Shown here: positions 36,489 to 46,732 of the stretch, piece by piece
Numbering within the stretch: the stretch's first letter is position 1
Layout of the letters: the number at the start of each line of letters is the position of its first letter
Assembly (NCBI RefSeq): GCF_963664965.1
Contig: NZ_OY761823.1
Coordinates: 2,684,001 to 2,748,000 of the forward strand
Source of the DNA: an uncultured Pseudodesulfovibrio sp.
Lineage (GTDB): Bacteria > Desulfobacterota > Desulfovibrionia > Desulfovibrionales > Desulfovibrionaceae
Length of the DNA stretch: 64,000 nucleotides
Direction: 5' to 3'
Made by a program: the position numbers and the translations under genes
Notes under the pieces: model-generated
What the model saw: the letters and a program-made list of their open reading frames with translations, nothing else
The model's database searches: none
Told to the model about the DNA's origin: nothing

Positions 36489-39400
36489 TCAGCTTTCCTG
36501 CTGCGTCGCCAGCTTCTCTGCACGCTTCGCTTCCTTGCGCTCCTTTCTACGCATGATCAGGTCCCACTCGATGGGCATAATGAACAAGGTCAAAGTGGTG
36601 GCTACGCACAAACCAGTGACAAATGTTGTCGCCATGGTACCCCATACGAGTGAATAATACGGGATGCCCAGCGCCATCGGCAGCAATCCGAGCGTCGTGG
36701 TCAATGTTGTCAATAAAATCGGCCTGAGACGAATTCGCACGCCTTCACGTATGGCTTCGGCACGGCTGTAACCGGCTTCATACAGTCGATTGATGAAATC
36801 CAACAGGACCAGCGAATCATTCACCACAACCCCTGTGACGCCCACTGTGGCGATAAAGCTGTTGACCGTGAATAATGACCGGGTCAGAAAGGTGCCAAAC
36901 ACCACCCCTGTCAATGCAAAAGCAACCGCAGACAAGATGATGACCGGCTGGATATACGATTGAAACTGACAAGCCAGAATCATGTAAATCATCATGATCG
37001 CGATCAAAAAGGCATACAAGAGTGAAGTAAAAGAACGTCCGGTTGACTCGTATTCTCCTGCGAAATTCAATGTCGCTCCCGGATATTTCCCCTGAATGGT
37101 CTCATAAAACTCTTTGACGTCGTGAACCACTGTCGATGCGCTTACGGGAGCGTCAGGCCGTATGTTCGCGGTCAGAGTGACAGCTCGCTGCCCCTGAAAA
37201 CGATTCAACTGTCCCGGCTCGCGATACGTCTCCACCTCAACAAGATCGCCCACTCGAACAGGCCCTTCGTCGTCCTCAAGCACAGGAATATCCAGCGCAT
37301 CTTCAGGCTGTTCAAGATACCGCTTGGCAATTTTCATCCTCAGGTCGACATCCTCATCTTCAACCCGGAATTTACCGACAAAACGTCCATCAAGAATACC
37401 ACCGGCAAGCGAGACAACCTGCGCCGGTGTCAAACCGTATTCAGACACAAGGCTCGGAACCGGACTGAACCGAAACACACGGTTGTCCGTGCCGGTATCA
37501 GCCATAAAATCATATAAATACGGAGCAAGATTTTCATTGTTCTTTACCCACGAATACACTTCTTCCTCAAGACCGAGAACGGACTCCTGATCAGGACCGA
37601 GAACGCGGATATTGACATCCTTGCCTGCTGGTGGCCCACCCTTTTCCGGCCAGACGCGCAATGTCCACCCATCAGTCTCGAACCGTTTCAACTTTTCCCG
37701 TACGACATCAAGAAGGAGCAACGGATCATTGTCTGGATTCTCAATAAAATGCTGTTCACCTTTAGCCGGTAATTCCACCGTGATAATGGCCCTGTTGGAA
37801 CCGAATACGCTTTCATAATCCTCATTGATATCCATCCCTCCAAGCCCGGAGCAGGACTTGGTCGTGCCGGGACCAAACCCCTTGATGAAACTCGAGACCT
37901 CCTTGGCCTTCTGGGATGACGTGTAGACATCAACCCCAACCGGTCCTTCCATGGAGACATAATAAAGACTGTACTCGTCAGGGAAAAACTTTATCCGCAA
38001 CAACGGCATGACACCAGAGACAGACACCCCGAATATCACGAGTGCCATCAAAAAAGATCCAAATACGACCAACAGGCTTTTCCACCTATGTTTCATGGAA
38101 AGCTCTAAAACAAGCTCAGTCACTTCCTTGATCTTCACCAGGAATTTCGGATCAGAAGCCCTGCGGGCATGGGTCCGGATTTCCTTTTCCAGTCTCTTTG
38201 CTCCCGGCCAATCCAGAAAATGCGGAGGCAGAATAAACAGGCATTCGATGATTGAAGCAAGGATGGCAAAAGAAACCGCCTTGGGAACTTGTGCAAAAAA
38301 CTCACCCGTTGAACCGGACATTATAAGCATGGGCAAAAATGCCGCCACAGTCGTGGATGTAGCGGCAAGCACAGGAAGGAAGACCTCGCTTGTCCCGCCA
38401 ATGACAGCTTCCTTGAGAGCTTTTCCTTCCTGCACATGGCGATAGATATTCTCTACCACCACGATGGCGTCATCCACGATGATACCGCTGACAAGCACAA
38501 AGGAGAACAAGGTGATCTCATTAAGTGAATTGCCTGTCAGCCACATGATGATCATGGTAACCAGAAAGGCGAAGGGAACGCCTACTGTAGTCAGCATGGC
38601 ATTACGAAATCCCATGACAACCCAAATGCACCCGCAGACAAGGAAAATACCGACCAGAAGGTTGGAACCGAGCGTATTGATATTCTCGTTGATGTAAACA
38701 CGCTGGTCCTGCGTCAGAACCGCTTCCACACCTTCCTTTGCAAGAACGGACTGAAACCCAGCCACCACCTTCTCAACTTCTGCGCCGATATCAAGAGCAT
38801 TTCCATCCGGAGTCTTGATAATCTTCACGGCAACGGAGTCCTTGCCATTGACCGAGGAAATGACGAACGGGTCGCGGTAACTCATACCCGCATCAAAAAG
38901 GACATCACCTACCGTCACGAACGAGCCGTCAAGATCCCTGCGAATTATAGTCGAGGCAATCTCATCCCGCGACCTGAATTTCTCGTCAACGACAATGACG
39001 TATTCTCCTGACTCACTGACAAAATCACCGGCTGGAACCGAAATATTAGCACCTTCCAGAGCCTTTCCGACTTCATCGAAAGTCACCCCCAGACGCATCA
39101 GCTTTTGCGAATCGAGAGAAACGTGGAACTCTCGCGAATACTCACCGTCGATCTGAACTTCCTTGACCCCGTCGATGCGCTGCAACGGTATTTTCATCTC
39201 CTCTGCCATCAGGGTCAATGCCCTGTTCGATCGATCCCCCACAAGATTAACCGCAATAACAGGCAACCATTCACTGACGCGAATGACCATGAAGGTCGGA
39301 GGGTCCATTTCCGCAGGTAAATCGTTCTGTATTGAAAGGACCTTGAATCGCAACTCGTCGTACAGGGTGTCGTAATCCGTATCGTCGAGGAACTTGACCA

Positions 39401-39704
39401 TGATGGAGGCGCGTTGCCGGAAAGAACGAGAACGAATGAACTCCACGTTTTCCAGATCCTCCAAGGCATCCTCGATCTTGCGAGTCACCAGAGTTTCCAC
39501 TTCATCCGGGCTGGCACCGGGTAGAAAACCGCTGATAATGACCTTCCCCATGCGAACATCAGGATATCGCTCTACCGGCAACTCAAAGACGCAGAAAACG
39601 CCGACCACCATCAATAATATGAACAAAAGATTGACGAAAACCTTTTGTCCAAGGGTCATCCGAATCACCCCCTGAATCGGCGTATCCTTCCTCACAATCG
39701 ACAT
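36489..39704 (-). CDS. RND-family efflux transporter (HAE1/AcrB class)
   Basis: 1071 residues with the two-repeat layout of RND pumps: spans at the N-terminus, about 330-540, 545-570 and 860-1040, with two large periplasmic loops. The proton-relay aspartates of TM4 are present (SGIIVDDAIVVVENI). It exports hydrophobic drugs or other small molecules together with an adaptor and an outer-membrane channel. The adaptor is encoded next (39794); no outer-membrane partner gene is in this window. Confidence 0.92.
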   Translation of the reverse strand: MSIVRKDTPIQGVIRMTLGQKVFVNLLFILLMVVGVFCVFELPVERYPDVRMGKVIISGFLPGASPDEVETLVTRKIEDALEDLENVEFIRSRSFRQRASIMVKFLDDTDYDTLYDELRFKVLSIQNDLPAEMDPPTFMVIRVSEWLPVIAVNLVGDRSNRALTLMAEEMKIPLQRIDGVKEVQIDGEYSREFHVSLDSQKLMRLGVTFDEVGKALEGANISVPAGDFVSESGEYVIVVDEKFRSRDEIASTIIRRDLDGSFVTVGDVLFDAGMSYRDPFVISSVNGKDSVAVKIIKTPDGNALDIGAEVEKVVAGFQSVLAKEGVEAVLTQDQRVYINENINTLGSNLLVGIFLVCGCIWVVMGFRNAMLTTVGVPFAFLVTMIIMWLTGNSLNEITLFSFVLVSGIIVDDAIVVVENIYRHVQEGKALKEAVIGGTSEVFLPVLAATSTTVAAFLPMLIMSGSTGEFFAQVPKAVSFAILASIIECLFILPPHFLDWPGAKRLEKEIRTHARRASDPKFLVKIKEVTELVLELSMKHRWKSLLVVFGSFLMALVIFGVSVSGVMPLLRIKFFPDEYSLYYVSMEGPVGVDVYTSSQKAKEVSSFIKGFGPGTTKSCSGLGGMDINEDYESVFGSNRAIITVELPAKGEQHFIENPDNDPLLLLDVVREKLKRFETDGWTLRVWPEKGGPPAGKDVNIRVLGPDQESVLGLEEEVYSWVKNNENLAPYLYDFMADTGTDNRVFRFSPVPSLVSEYGLTPAQVVSLAGGILDGRFVGKFRVEDEDVDLRMKIAKRYLEQPEDALDIPVLEDDEGPVRVGDLVEVETYREPGQLNRFQGQRAVTLTANIRPDAPVSASTVVHDVKEFYETIQGKYPGATLNFAGEYESTGRSFTSLLYAFLIAIMMIYMILACQFQSYIQPVIILSAVAFALTGVVFGTFLTRSLFTVNSFIATVGVTGVVVNDSLVLLDFINRLYEAGYSRAEAIREGVRIRLRPILLTTLTTTLGLLPMALGIPYYSLVWGTMATTFVTGLCVATTLTLFIMPIEWDLIMRRKERKEAKRAEKLATQQES

Positions 39705-39793
39705 GGCAGCCTCCCTTCCCTGAAACCGCAGCAGGAAAGATTACCTTAGATTTTTAGCTGTCTAATATTCACTCTTCATTGAATGGGAAACTG

Positions 39794-40873
39794 TTACGGA
39801 TGCAAAAGGAATCTGTCTCCGGGGGAGACTTCCGGGCTGGTAACCCGACGCATGTCGTTGTCGGCGCTCCCGAGCAGCACGACACGAACACGCGTATCAT
39901 CGGGAGTAATCAGAAAATACTCTTCATATGCCTTTATGAGCGCAGATTTGGGTACAACGACGGCACCACCGGGGTCGGGCAGATCAATTGTCAGCTCTAC
40001 CCTGAGTCCACCCCGAAACTCGAAATCCCCCTTGTCGATTTCGAGATCGACGTTGATCTTACGAGTCTGCGAATCAAACCCCGGAGAAACCCGCGCCACC
40101 TTGGCCTCAATGACTTTATCCAAATCAGTCAGTCTGAGGGCAACGGTATCGCCCTGCTTCTTGAGAGCCCGGTACTCTTCACTGGTCAGGGCAAACGGTA
40201 CCAGCAGAACATCATACCGCCCAAGTTCGGCAACCTTCTCTCCCTTGGTGATCCATTCTTCCGGTTCAATGTAACGAGTCACGACCTTCCATCCAGCCGG
40301 TCCCAGCAGCGAAAATCGCTTCATGCGCTCCATGAGCACCTGTTCTTCAATCTGCTTGGCTCGAAGCTGCTGGTAAGCAGACTGATGAGCGCGAATATTG
40401 TTATCCAATGTGGATTGAGGAGCATTCTGGTTTTTCACCAGAGTTTCGTACCGCTCCATTTCCTTCTTGTTATACGTCAACTCACTCTTGAGACGTTGCT
40501 GCTCGGCACGATTACCAGCCAGATCAAGCTCAATAAACGTCGTGTCCAGTTCGGCAAACAAACCGTGACTGCCCAGCGTATCACCAACATCCGCTACAAC
40601 CTTATGCACCCGCCCCGACTCTTCAGTAACCAGCGTCATCGAATTACGCGCGCGGGTAAATCCGGTGAGTGAAGACCGACGCGCTGCGGCTTGTACCACA
40701 AAGGTTTCGGCTGAACTCGACTTGGATGCCGAAATGGTTTCAGCCTCTTTTGCAGGGATATCTGCAACAACTTCATTTTTTCCGGCATCAACTTCTGTTT
40801 CTCCCCCGGGCCGATCATTGCCACACCCAATGAGGATAAAAAGAAATACAATCAATAAAAATCGCCATTTCAT
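39794..40873 (-). CDS. RND efflux periplasmic adaptor lipoprotein
   Basis: 359 residues, beginning with a lipoprotein signal (MKWRFLLIVFLFILIGCGNDR; lipobox LIGC), followed by lipoyl/barrel-sandwich halves around a coiled-coil hairpin (about 130-200) and beta-barrel/MP domains. This is the membrane-fusion protein that links the RND pump to the outer-membrane channel. The RND gene follows 89 bases downstream. Confidence 0.9.
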   Translation of the reverse strand: MKWRFLLIVFLFILIGCGNDRPGGETEVDAGKNEVVADIPAKEAETISASKSSSAETFVVQAAARRSSLTGFTRARNSMTLVTEESGRVHKVVADVGDTLGSHGLFAELDTTFIELDLAGNRAEQQRLKSELTYNKKEMERYETLVKNQNAPQSTLDNNIRAHQSAYQQLRAKQIEEQVLMERMKRFSLLGPAGWKVVTRYIEPEEWITKGEKVAELGRYDVLLVPFALTSEEYRALKKQGDTVALRLTDLDKVIEAKVARVSPGFDSQTRKINVDLEIDKGDFEFRGGLRVELTIDLPDPGGAVVVPKSALIKAYEEYFLITPDDTRVRVVLLGSADNDMRRVTSPEVSPGDRFLLHP

Positions 40874-41275
40874 GCTGTTACCGCCTATTCAGCCTTCATT
40901 GAATACGTCGAATTCGTTGAGGACACCAAGCTTGGGATACGTTCAACTTAAAACACCACCATTAACTTCATTATAAGAAAATAAACCCAGCACCGAAGAC
41001 CACAGGGAAAACTCGACTGTTTGCAAAATGTCCCGGCCCAACACATTCATGAATACCGGGACAAAAATGTTTGAATAGTATTGTAGTGATATCACACTTT
41101 CAATCTGGCAATTTCTCGCCTTTTACTCATGTGCTTAGCCGTCACGTAGCAAATTCACACACATTTTGTAAACGGCGTCCACACATGAGCCGTTACGAGT
41201 CAAAAAACTCGCTCTGCTATCGTACACACTTTCCACACATAAAAATATTTGAAAAGGGAATGACACACATAAAAG
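40874..41275. promoter_or_regulatory. Regulatory-looking region with ATGTGTG repeats
   Basis: About 400 bases upstream of the RND operon. On the minus strand the element ATGTGTG recurs near 41268, 41240, 41186 and 41163. There is a perfect palindrome GTGATATCAC at 41086-41095 and a short hairpin CGAGT-CAAAAA-ACTCG at 41196-41211. No gene is visible. It presumably contains the RND promoter and its control sites. Confidence 0.4.
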
Positions 41276-41305
41276 AAGCCCCATATGCACATGCATACAG
41301 GGCTT
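41276..41305 (-). terminator. Terminator of the haem-sensor kinase gene
   Basis: Arms AAGCCC (minus strand, at 41305) and GGGCTT (41276), followed on the minus strand by TCTTTTATG, a T-rich tract. It lies 27 bases after the kinase stop and closes the long hmc-region transcript. Confidence 0.65.
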
Positions 41306-41331
41306 TCACTTACCTACATATTCTCAGACTG

Positions 41332-43596
41332 CTACAATTCACATTCTGCCCGCGGAAAGGAAATCTCGAAACACGCACCTTCTCCTTCCCACGCCACAGC
41401 CTTGATATCGCCGCCGTAGTCTCCGACAATACCATAAGAAATGGAAAGCCCCAGTCCTGTTCCCTTGCCTACTTCCTTGGTGGTGAAAAACGGCTCGAAC
41501 AATCGCTCACGAATGGATTCCGGAATACCGGAACCCGTGTCACATACCCGGAAAACAACACTCTCATCAAAACAGAACGATTTGATCTGAATTCGCTTGT
41601 CCGCGTGCAGACTTTCACCATGCCAGCGATCTTCAATGGCATCCCGTGCGTTGAGAAGAAGATTGATAACCACCTGCTCCAGCCGGTTGGAATCAGCCAT
41701 GGTCATGGGCAGACTTTCATCAAGCTCCCAGACGACCTCAATGTTGTGAACGCTAAGTTGTTTGCTGAAAAATTCGAATCCGCGCTGCAAGACCTCATTG
41801 ATCTGAACAGGCATGGTTCTCATGTCAGACTTGCGGCCGAATTCACGCATATGCTCAATAATCTTGCTGGCCCGGTCCACGTGCGTACTGATCCCTTCGG
41901 CCATCTCTTCCATGATGTCAGGCTCCAGTGCCTTCTTCATGGTCACCTTGCGGGAAAGCAGATTGCTGATAGCCTTGAGAATGGTCAAAGGCTGGTTCAG
42001 TTCGTGGGCCACGCCGGTGGACATCTCGCCCAGCGTGGTCATCTTGCTGGCCTGAATGAGCTGCTGTTCGGCTTCGAGTTTCTTGGTCACGTCCGAGCAG
42101 GTGACAATAAGCGTATCGCGTCCTTCGAAGCAAACCGGGGAAATCCGCATGATGACAAAAATGGATCGCCCTTCCCGCGTGATATGCGTGCATTGCTCTA
42201 TCTCACGCTTGGCCCGAACAATGTGGTTCCACTCATCCGCCTCCTCGTCCCGGAAGAGATCAAGAAACGACTTGCCACGCAGTTCATCGGCATTCCAACC
42301 ATAAATATCCTTGGAAGACTCATTGCAATTGATGATTTCCAGCGTCTCCTGATCCAACACGAACACGGCACTGGGAATGGAGTCGAAAATCGCATGATAA
42401 CGATGCTCGGAAGCCGCAAGCTTGCTCTCCAGCTCCTTTCGCCGGGTAATGTCGATCATCATCTCCATCGCCGCGATAATATTGCCGTCCTTATCACGGA
42501 CCGGTGAAGTATACACGATATAATGAATGGGCTTGCCATCCTTGGACATGCCTGATTCTTCTGACACTTGGGAAGAACCATCACGGAACGTGCGTTCCAC
42601 AGGACATATTTCGCATTTCTCAAGCCGCCCCTTGTTGATCTGCCAACACTGTTTCCCCATGGGACTGCCGAAGTGACGCTCGTAAGCATTGTTATGTCGG
42701 ACAACCCGATAGTTCCGGTCCACCACACTCACAAAACAAGGCACATTATCAAACAGGTTGCGGAATTCCTCACGCTGGTCAAGCAATTCCCGGTGCTTGT
42801 CCGTGACCCGCCTTCCCATAAGGTTGAAGGCCTCACCAAGCGTTCCGATCTCGTCAACCTGCTCAACGTCAATGCTGGTAAATTCCTCTCCGGCACTTAT
42901 CCCGCGTGTCGCAGCGATAAACCGCTTAATGGGACGGAAAATGAAACGATAGGAAAAAACAAACAAAGCCAGGAAAGTAAGAGCAAAGACCACTACGGAA
43001 ATGCCCACATTGGCACGCTCAAACATGCTGATCATGGCATACTTGTGGTCCATGTCCACAGTCACGTCCAGCAGACCGAGAATCTGCTCTTCCTTCTTGT
43101 GAACATGGCAAGGCCCCGGAGAACAGCCGGGAGAATTCGGAATGGGAGTCATGATCCCCATCAGCCGCTGGCCGTCGACCTCAAGCATTCTGCTTCGTTC
43201 GGACAAATCCATGGAGGCTGGCGGGGACTCGTACTGATGGCAGGTCCAGCAGGAAGGAGACTTCATGTCGATAACCTTTCCCACCTCCTCAGGGGTATTG
43301 GAAAAGACTATCTCGCCTTCCTTGTTGTAGACCCTGATATTCCGGATCTCTTCCTGCTTGCTGATATTGTTGATGTTCTCTTTAACGTCGTTTTCGGAAT
43401 CAAGCATCATGGCGTAATGCAGCCCGAGCATGATGGTATCCGAAAGCATGGCGATATCAGACATAACATTGGTCATGACGTTTCGCTTGAAATAATACAC
43501 ATTGAAACCGGTCCAGAGAAATACGCACAGAATCAGCGTAACTCCACCCGAAAGAATCATCTTGGCGATAAGGCTTTCGCGGAATCTCTTGAACAT
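41332..43596 (-). CDS. Sensor histidine kinase with two c-haem motifs in its periplasmic domain
   Basis: About 754 residues. TM1 at about 13-35, a periplasmic sensor domain (36-195), TM2 at about 196-218, HAMP, two PAS domains, a HisKA H-box ([10 protein letters not shown]) and HATPase_c (N box [13 protein letters not shown] boxes DTGSGIPES and GKGTGLGLS). The periplasmic domain contains CWTCH (C116-H120, a canonical CxxCH) and CSPGPCH (C158-H164, CxxxxCH), so it probably carries two haem c groups and senses redox or a gas ligand. The first PAS has a Cys cluster (CWQINK...CEICP). Start ATG 43596 has GGAG upstream. No dedicated response regulator is adjacent downstream. Confidence 0.85.
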   Translation of the reverse strand: MFKRFRESLIAKMILSGGVTLILCVFLWTGFNVYYFKRNVMTNVMSDIAMLSDTIMLGLHYAMMLDSENDVKENINNISKQEEIRNIRVYNKEGEIVFSNTPEEVGKVIDMKSPSCWTCHQYESPPASMDLSERSRMLEVDGQRLMGIMTPIPNSPGCSPGPCHVHKKEEQILGLLDVTVDMDHKYAMISMFERANVGISVVVFALTFLALFVFSYRFIFRPIKRFIAATRGISAGEEFTSIDVEQVDEIGTLGEAFNLMGRRVTDKHRELLDQREEFRNLFDNVPCFVSVVDRNYRVVRHNNAYERHFGSPMGKQCWQINKGRLEKCEICPVERTFRDGSSQVSEESGMSKDGKPIHYIVYTSPVRDKDGNIIAAMEMMIDITRRKELESKLAASEHRYHAIFDSIPSAVFVLDQETLEIINCNESSKDIYGWNADELRGKSFLDLFRDEEADEWNHIVRAKREIEQCTHITREGRSIFVIMRISPVCFEGRDTLIVTCSDVTKKLEAEQQLIQASKMTTLGEMSTGVAHELNQPLTILKAISNLLSRKVTMKKALEPDIMEEMAEGISTHVDRASKIIEHMREFGRKSDMRTMPVQINEVLQRGFEFFSKQLSVHNIEVVWELDESLPMTMADSNRLEQVVINLLLNARDAIEDRWHGESLHADKRIQIKSFCFDESVVFRVCDTGSGIPESIRERLFEPFFTTKEVGKGTGLGLSISYGIVGDYGGDIKAVAWEGEGACFEISFPRAECEL

Positions 43597-43618
43597 ATCG
43601 GCTCCGGGGGAAGAAGGG

Positions 43619-44086
43619 TTACGAAACGTCGTCCGGGTCGACGACCTTGAGTTTATCAAGATTTTCATGCGGACACAGGCTCGCGTCCTTCATCAGATCG
43701 GCGAGGGAATACGAATCAAGCATCTTGTACATGGCGTTGCTGGCATCATCCCAGATGGATCGCTTGAGGCAGACTGCCGCACGCGAACAGATGGAAACAT
43801 CGGCGTCGCAGCCGTAAACATGCTCTTCCCCATCCAGCACCTGCGCCACCTTGCCGATGGAAATTTCTTCTGGTTTTTTGACGAGCATATTCCCACCGTT
43901 CGGACCTCGCTTACCCTTAACGTATCCGGCCTGCTTAAGCATTTTTATAAGCTTTTCAAGATACTTGAGAGAAAGCCCTTCACGCTCTGCGGTATCCTTG
44001 CTGGGCACAGGGCGCCCTTCTTCGGAATGCATGGCGATATCAAGGAGAAGTCGTGTGCCGTATCTGCTTCGTGTGGTCAGTTTCAT
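43619..44086 (-). CDS. rrf2: Rrf2-family transcriptional regulator
   Basis: 155 residues: winged helix with the family opening MKLTTRSRYGTRLLLDIAMH and three cysteines C93, C100 and C106 (GCDADVSICSRAAVC), spaced as Fe-S-cluster ligands in Rrf2 relatives such as IscR and NsrR. The Rrf2 family was named after the hmc-linked regulator of Desulfovibrio vulgaris, and here too it is downstream of hmc, so it is likely the hmc regulator. Its operator may be the palindromes upstream of hmcA. Confidence 0.92.
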   Translation of the reverse strand: MKLTTRSRYGTRLLLDIAMHSEEGRPVPSKDTAEREGLSLKYLEKLIKMLKQAGYVKGKRGPNGGNMLVKKPEEISIGKVAQVLDGEEHVYGCDADVSICSRAAVCLKRSIWDDASNAMYKMLDSYSLADLMKDASLCPHENLDKLKVVDPDDVS

Positions 44087-44176
44087 ATATCAGGTCTCAG
44101 ATGATGAAAATATTTCAGGGATTTGTACAACCGTACCGAGTCCCCCACAGCCTAGCAGATTCCATCAGACAATCAA

Positions 44177-44196
44177 GGAGCCGGAAAACCGGCTCC
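44177..44196 (-). terminator. Hairpin between the hybrid kinase and rrf2
   Basis: GGAGCCGG-AAAA-CCGGCTCC, perfect 8-bp stem; on the minus strand followed by TTGATTGT, only modestly T-rich. It may attenuate rather than fully stop transcription. Confidence 0.55.
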
Positions 44197-44211
44197 CCGA
44201 AACGCTCTTGG

Positions 44212-46140
44212 CTATTCAGTCAACGAAGTTTTTTCCGGAAGCACGATGGTAAAACGCGACCCCTTGTCAGGAGAGGAATCAACGTCAATGGAACCGCCGT
44301 GCAGTTCGATAGTCTGGTTGGAGATGAACAGTCCGATTCCGGTACCGCGCTTCCCCTTGGACGAAAAGAACAGGGTGAATATTTTTTCGCGCGTTTCCCG
44401 GTCCATGCCCATTCCGTTATCCGCAACGGTTATGACCAGGCCGCGTTCATCACGTTCAGCCACGAATTCCAACCGGCCCCCGCCGTCAACTCCACGCCCT
44501 TCACAGGCATCCACGCCGTTCTCAAGAAAGTTGACCAGCGCAGCGGAGACGGCTCCGGTATCAGCCTGCAACTTTCCGAGATCATCCGGGATCGTACAAA
44601 CGAACTCCACTCCGGCGGCCTTGGCCTTGGGAACGGTGATTTCAACAGTCTCGCGAAGGAAAGCGGCGGCGTCCACGGTTTCGGTCTCAAGCTCACGAGA
44701 CTTGGCATAATACAGGATGTCGAGGACCATTTTCTTGACGCGGCCGATCATGGACTTCAGCACGCGAGTCGCATCCTGAACGCGCTTTTCATCCCCCTTC
44801 TTCAAGCCGGATTCCAAGCGGTAAATGCCTCCGTCCAGCGAAGTCAGCATACCCTTGACACCATGCGACATGGAACCAAGCATGATGCCGAGCGAAGTAA
44901 GATGATCCTGCAATCTGCGAATCTCGGTAATATCCGTGGACAATTCCATGGCCTGCACAATCTTGCCGGAAGCGTCACGGATGGGCGCAGACCAGACAAG
45001 CACGTTCTTCTGCTCACCGGACAAAGTCGTCACCACTGTTTCACGCTGCCGGGACTTGCCGTCCAAAAGCGTTTTGTGCACCGGACAGTCTGAACACGGC
45101 TCGTTACGGTGCTTGTATGAATCATAACAGAAATTATTGACGCCCTCTCCAAAATCACGCTTGAAGAGGCGATTCACTTCAGAGATAGAAAAATCAGGAT
45201 TCTGAACGGAAATATAGCAAGGAGCTTCGTCAAAAAGGCGTTGGTACTTATACTGGGTAGTCAGCAATTCGTCTTTGAGGCGGCTCAACTCGGACATGTC
45301 AACGGAGATGTCGAGCACCAATTCGATTTCGCCGTCCTTGTTGGGAAGCGGTGCGGTGTAAACAGTAACCGGAATTTCCTCACCGTCCCTGCCAAGAAAA
45401 TTTTCCTTGCTTCGCTGCCCCTTGCCGGTCTGAAACGTCAACTGCACCGGACAGGCGTTTCCCGCTCCATCGCGATCGGAATAAATATCGAAACTGTTGG
45501 AACCGACATGATTGCCGAGTCGTTCCTCAAACAAGGTATTATGAGCGACGATTTCGAGATAGCGATTATGAATGGACACAAGGCACGGCAATTCATTGAA
45601 CAGACCGGAACCGGTTTCAACTTCCTGCGCCGCATTGGACAAAGCGTCGGAAAGCCCTGTAACGACCTGACAGGCCGCGTTCTGGCGTTCCAGTTCAATG
45701 ATACGGCTGGTCTTTTCCTCGACCAGACGCTCAAGATTTTCAGTATAATCTCGCAGTTGGCGCTTCATGCCGAAACGTTCACGGGCCCGATCCAGGGAAA
45801 CTTCAAGAACGTCGTTGTTGATCGGCTTGGTGATAAAATCCGAAGCGTCGTATTTAAGCGATTCTATTGCAAGGTCCATATCACCATGACCGGTGATCAT
45901 GATGACCTCAGTCTCAGGAGCCTTGGCCTTGATGCTCTTGAGCAGTTCGATGCCGTCCATGACCGGCATCTTGATATCTGTAAAGACGATTTCCGGCTGA
46001 AATTCTTCAAAAAGCTTCAGCGCGGCCTCGCCGTTTTCGGCTGTTTTGACTTCATATCCAAGATCAATAAGAGAAAGCCCGAGGAAGCGCCGAACGCCTT
46101 CCTCGTCATCCACGAGCATCAATTTCCTGAAGTCCATCAT
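44212..46140 (-). CDS. Hybrid protein: receiver, two PAS domains, histidine kinase
   Basis: 642 residues. N-terminal receiver with D11-D12, phosphoacceptor D55 (TDIKMP) and TKPI; a coiled-coil linker; two PAS domains; then a HisKA-like box (MSHGVKGMLTSLDG) and HATPase_c (NGVDAC; ADNGMGMD; GTGIGLF). The second PAS has a Cys cluster (CYDSYKHRNEPCSDCP), a signature shared with the haem kinase downstream, and the first has a related ACPVQLTF. There is no membrane segment, so it is cytoplasmic. A phosphorelay with the two Rrf1-like receivers upstream is an inference from position. Confidence 0.87.
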   Translation of the reverse strand: MMDFRKLMLVDDEEGVRRFLGLSLIDLGYEVKTAENGEAALKLFEEFQPEIVFTDIKMPVMDGIELLKSIKAKAPETEVIMITGHGDMDLAIESLKYDASDFITKPINNDVLEVSLDRARERFGMKRQLRDYTENLERLVEEKTSRIIELERQNAACQVVTGLSDALSNAAQEVETGSGLFNELPCLVSIHNRYLEIVAHNTLFEERLGNHVGSNSFDIYSDRDGAGNACPVQLTFQTGKGQRSKENFLGRDGEEIPVTVYTAPLPNKDGEIELVLDISVDMSELSRLKDELLTTQYKYQRLFDEAPCYISVQNPDFSISEVNRLFKRDFGEGVNNFCYDSYKHRNEPCSDCPVHKTLLDGKSRQRETVVTTLSGEQKNVLVWSAPIRDASGKIVQAMELSTDITEIRRLQDHLTSLGIMLGSMSHGVKGMLTSLDGGIYRLESGLKKGDEKRVQDATRVLKSMIGRVKKMVLDILYYAKSRELETETVDAAAFLRETVEITVPKAKAAGVEFVCTIPDDLGKLQADTGAVSAALVNFLENGVDACEGRGVDGGGRLEFVAERDERGLVITVADNGMGMDRETREKIFTLFFSSKGKRGTGIGLFISNQTIELHGGSIDVDSSPDKGSRFTIVLPEKTSLTE

Positions 46141-46230
46141 TCCCCTCCGAAAATTTCACTTAGACCGCATTGCCCTTGGTCTCATGCAAATGAAATCTTC
46201 CGTCCCCTCAGGTTTGAAGCTCTCGGGCGA

Positions 46231-46587
46231 TCACTCACCCAATGCTTCACGAACTATCTGGATCACATCCACAGGGTCAAACGGCTTCTTGATAGTCGCT
46301 ACGGCCCGACGGATTGCCAGATGAATCCCGGATAATCCACTGATGACAATCACCGGAATATCCGAAAATTCCTCCTCGTTAGTCAATCGACGGTAAAACC
46401 TTGGGCCCCATTCATGAGGCATCTCAATATCAAGGGTTATGAGGTCCGGCTTTTCAGTCATCGCGACATCAAAGGCAGATACACCGTCAGATGCGCGGCA
46501 GGTATCGTATCCGTGATCTTCGAATACATTGACGAGGTAGTCGACGATATCCGGATCGTCATCCACCACCATGATTTTCTTCGGCAT
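46231..46587 (-). CDS. Rrf1-like single-domain response regulator (first copy)
   Basis: 118 residues, a lone CheY-like receiver: D9-D10-D11 acidic cluster, phosphoacceptor D53 (TLDIEMP), S/T switch in VISG, K in IKKPFD. Its motif EMPHEWGPRFYRRL is shared with the neighbouring paralogue (46733-47086). Rrf1 of D. vulgaris is encoded in the hmc operon, so these two are likely Rrf1 equivalents. They have no output domain. Confidence 0.85.
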   Translation of the reverse strand: MPKKIMVVDDDPDIVDYLVNVFEDHGYDTCRASDGVSAFDVAMTEKPDLITLDIEMPHEWGPRFYRRLTNEEEFSDIPVIVISGLSGIHLAIRRAVATIKKPFDPVDVIQIVREALGE

Positions 46588-46677
46588 GAGCGTTACCTAT
46601 TGTTCGAGGTATCGGGGAAAATCCCCGCAACGCCTGCAACGTATACTTAACCTGCACACGAGTTCAAGCCTCAATAA

Positions 46678-46708
46678 CCGGTCCGCGCAGTTTGACTGCA
46701 CGGACCGG
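46678..46708 (-). terminator. Hairpin between the two Rrf1-like genes
   Basis: Arms CCGGTCCG/CGGACCGG with an inner GCAG...CTGC stem (46678-46708). Reading the minus strand it is followed by TTATTGAGG. Likely an intercistronic terminator or attenuator. Confidence 0.6.
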
Positions 46709-46732
46709 AATATATGAGCTACATTATCAGGG

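Noticed and set aside
41071-42507. A 478-codon + frame opposite the haem-sensor kinase
   Set aside because: Antisense to a clear histidine kinase; its first part lies in the repeat-rich intergenic region.
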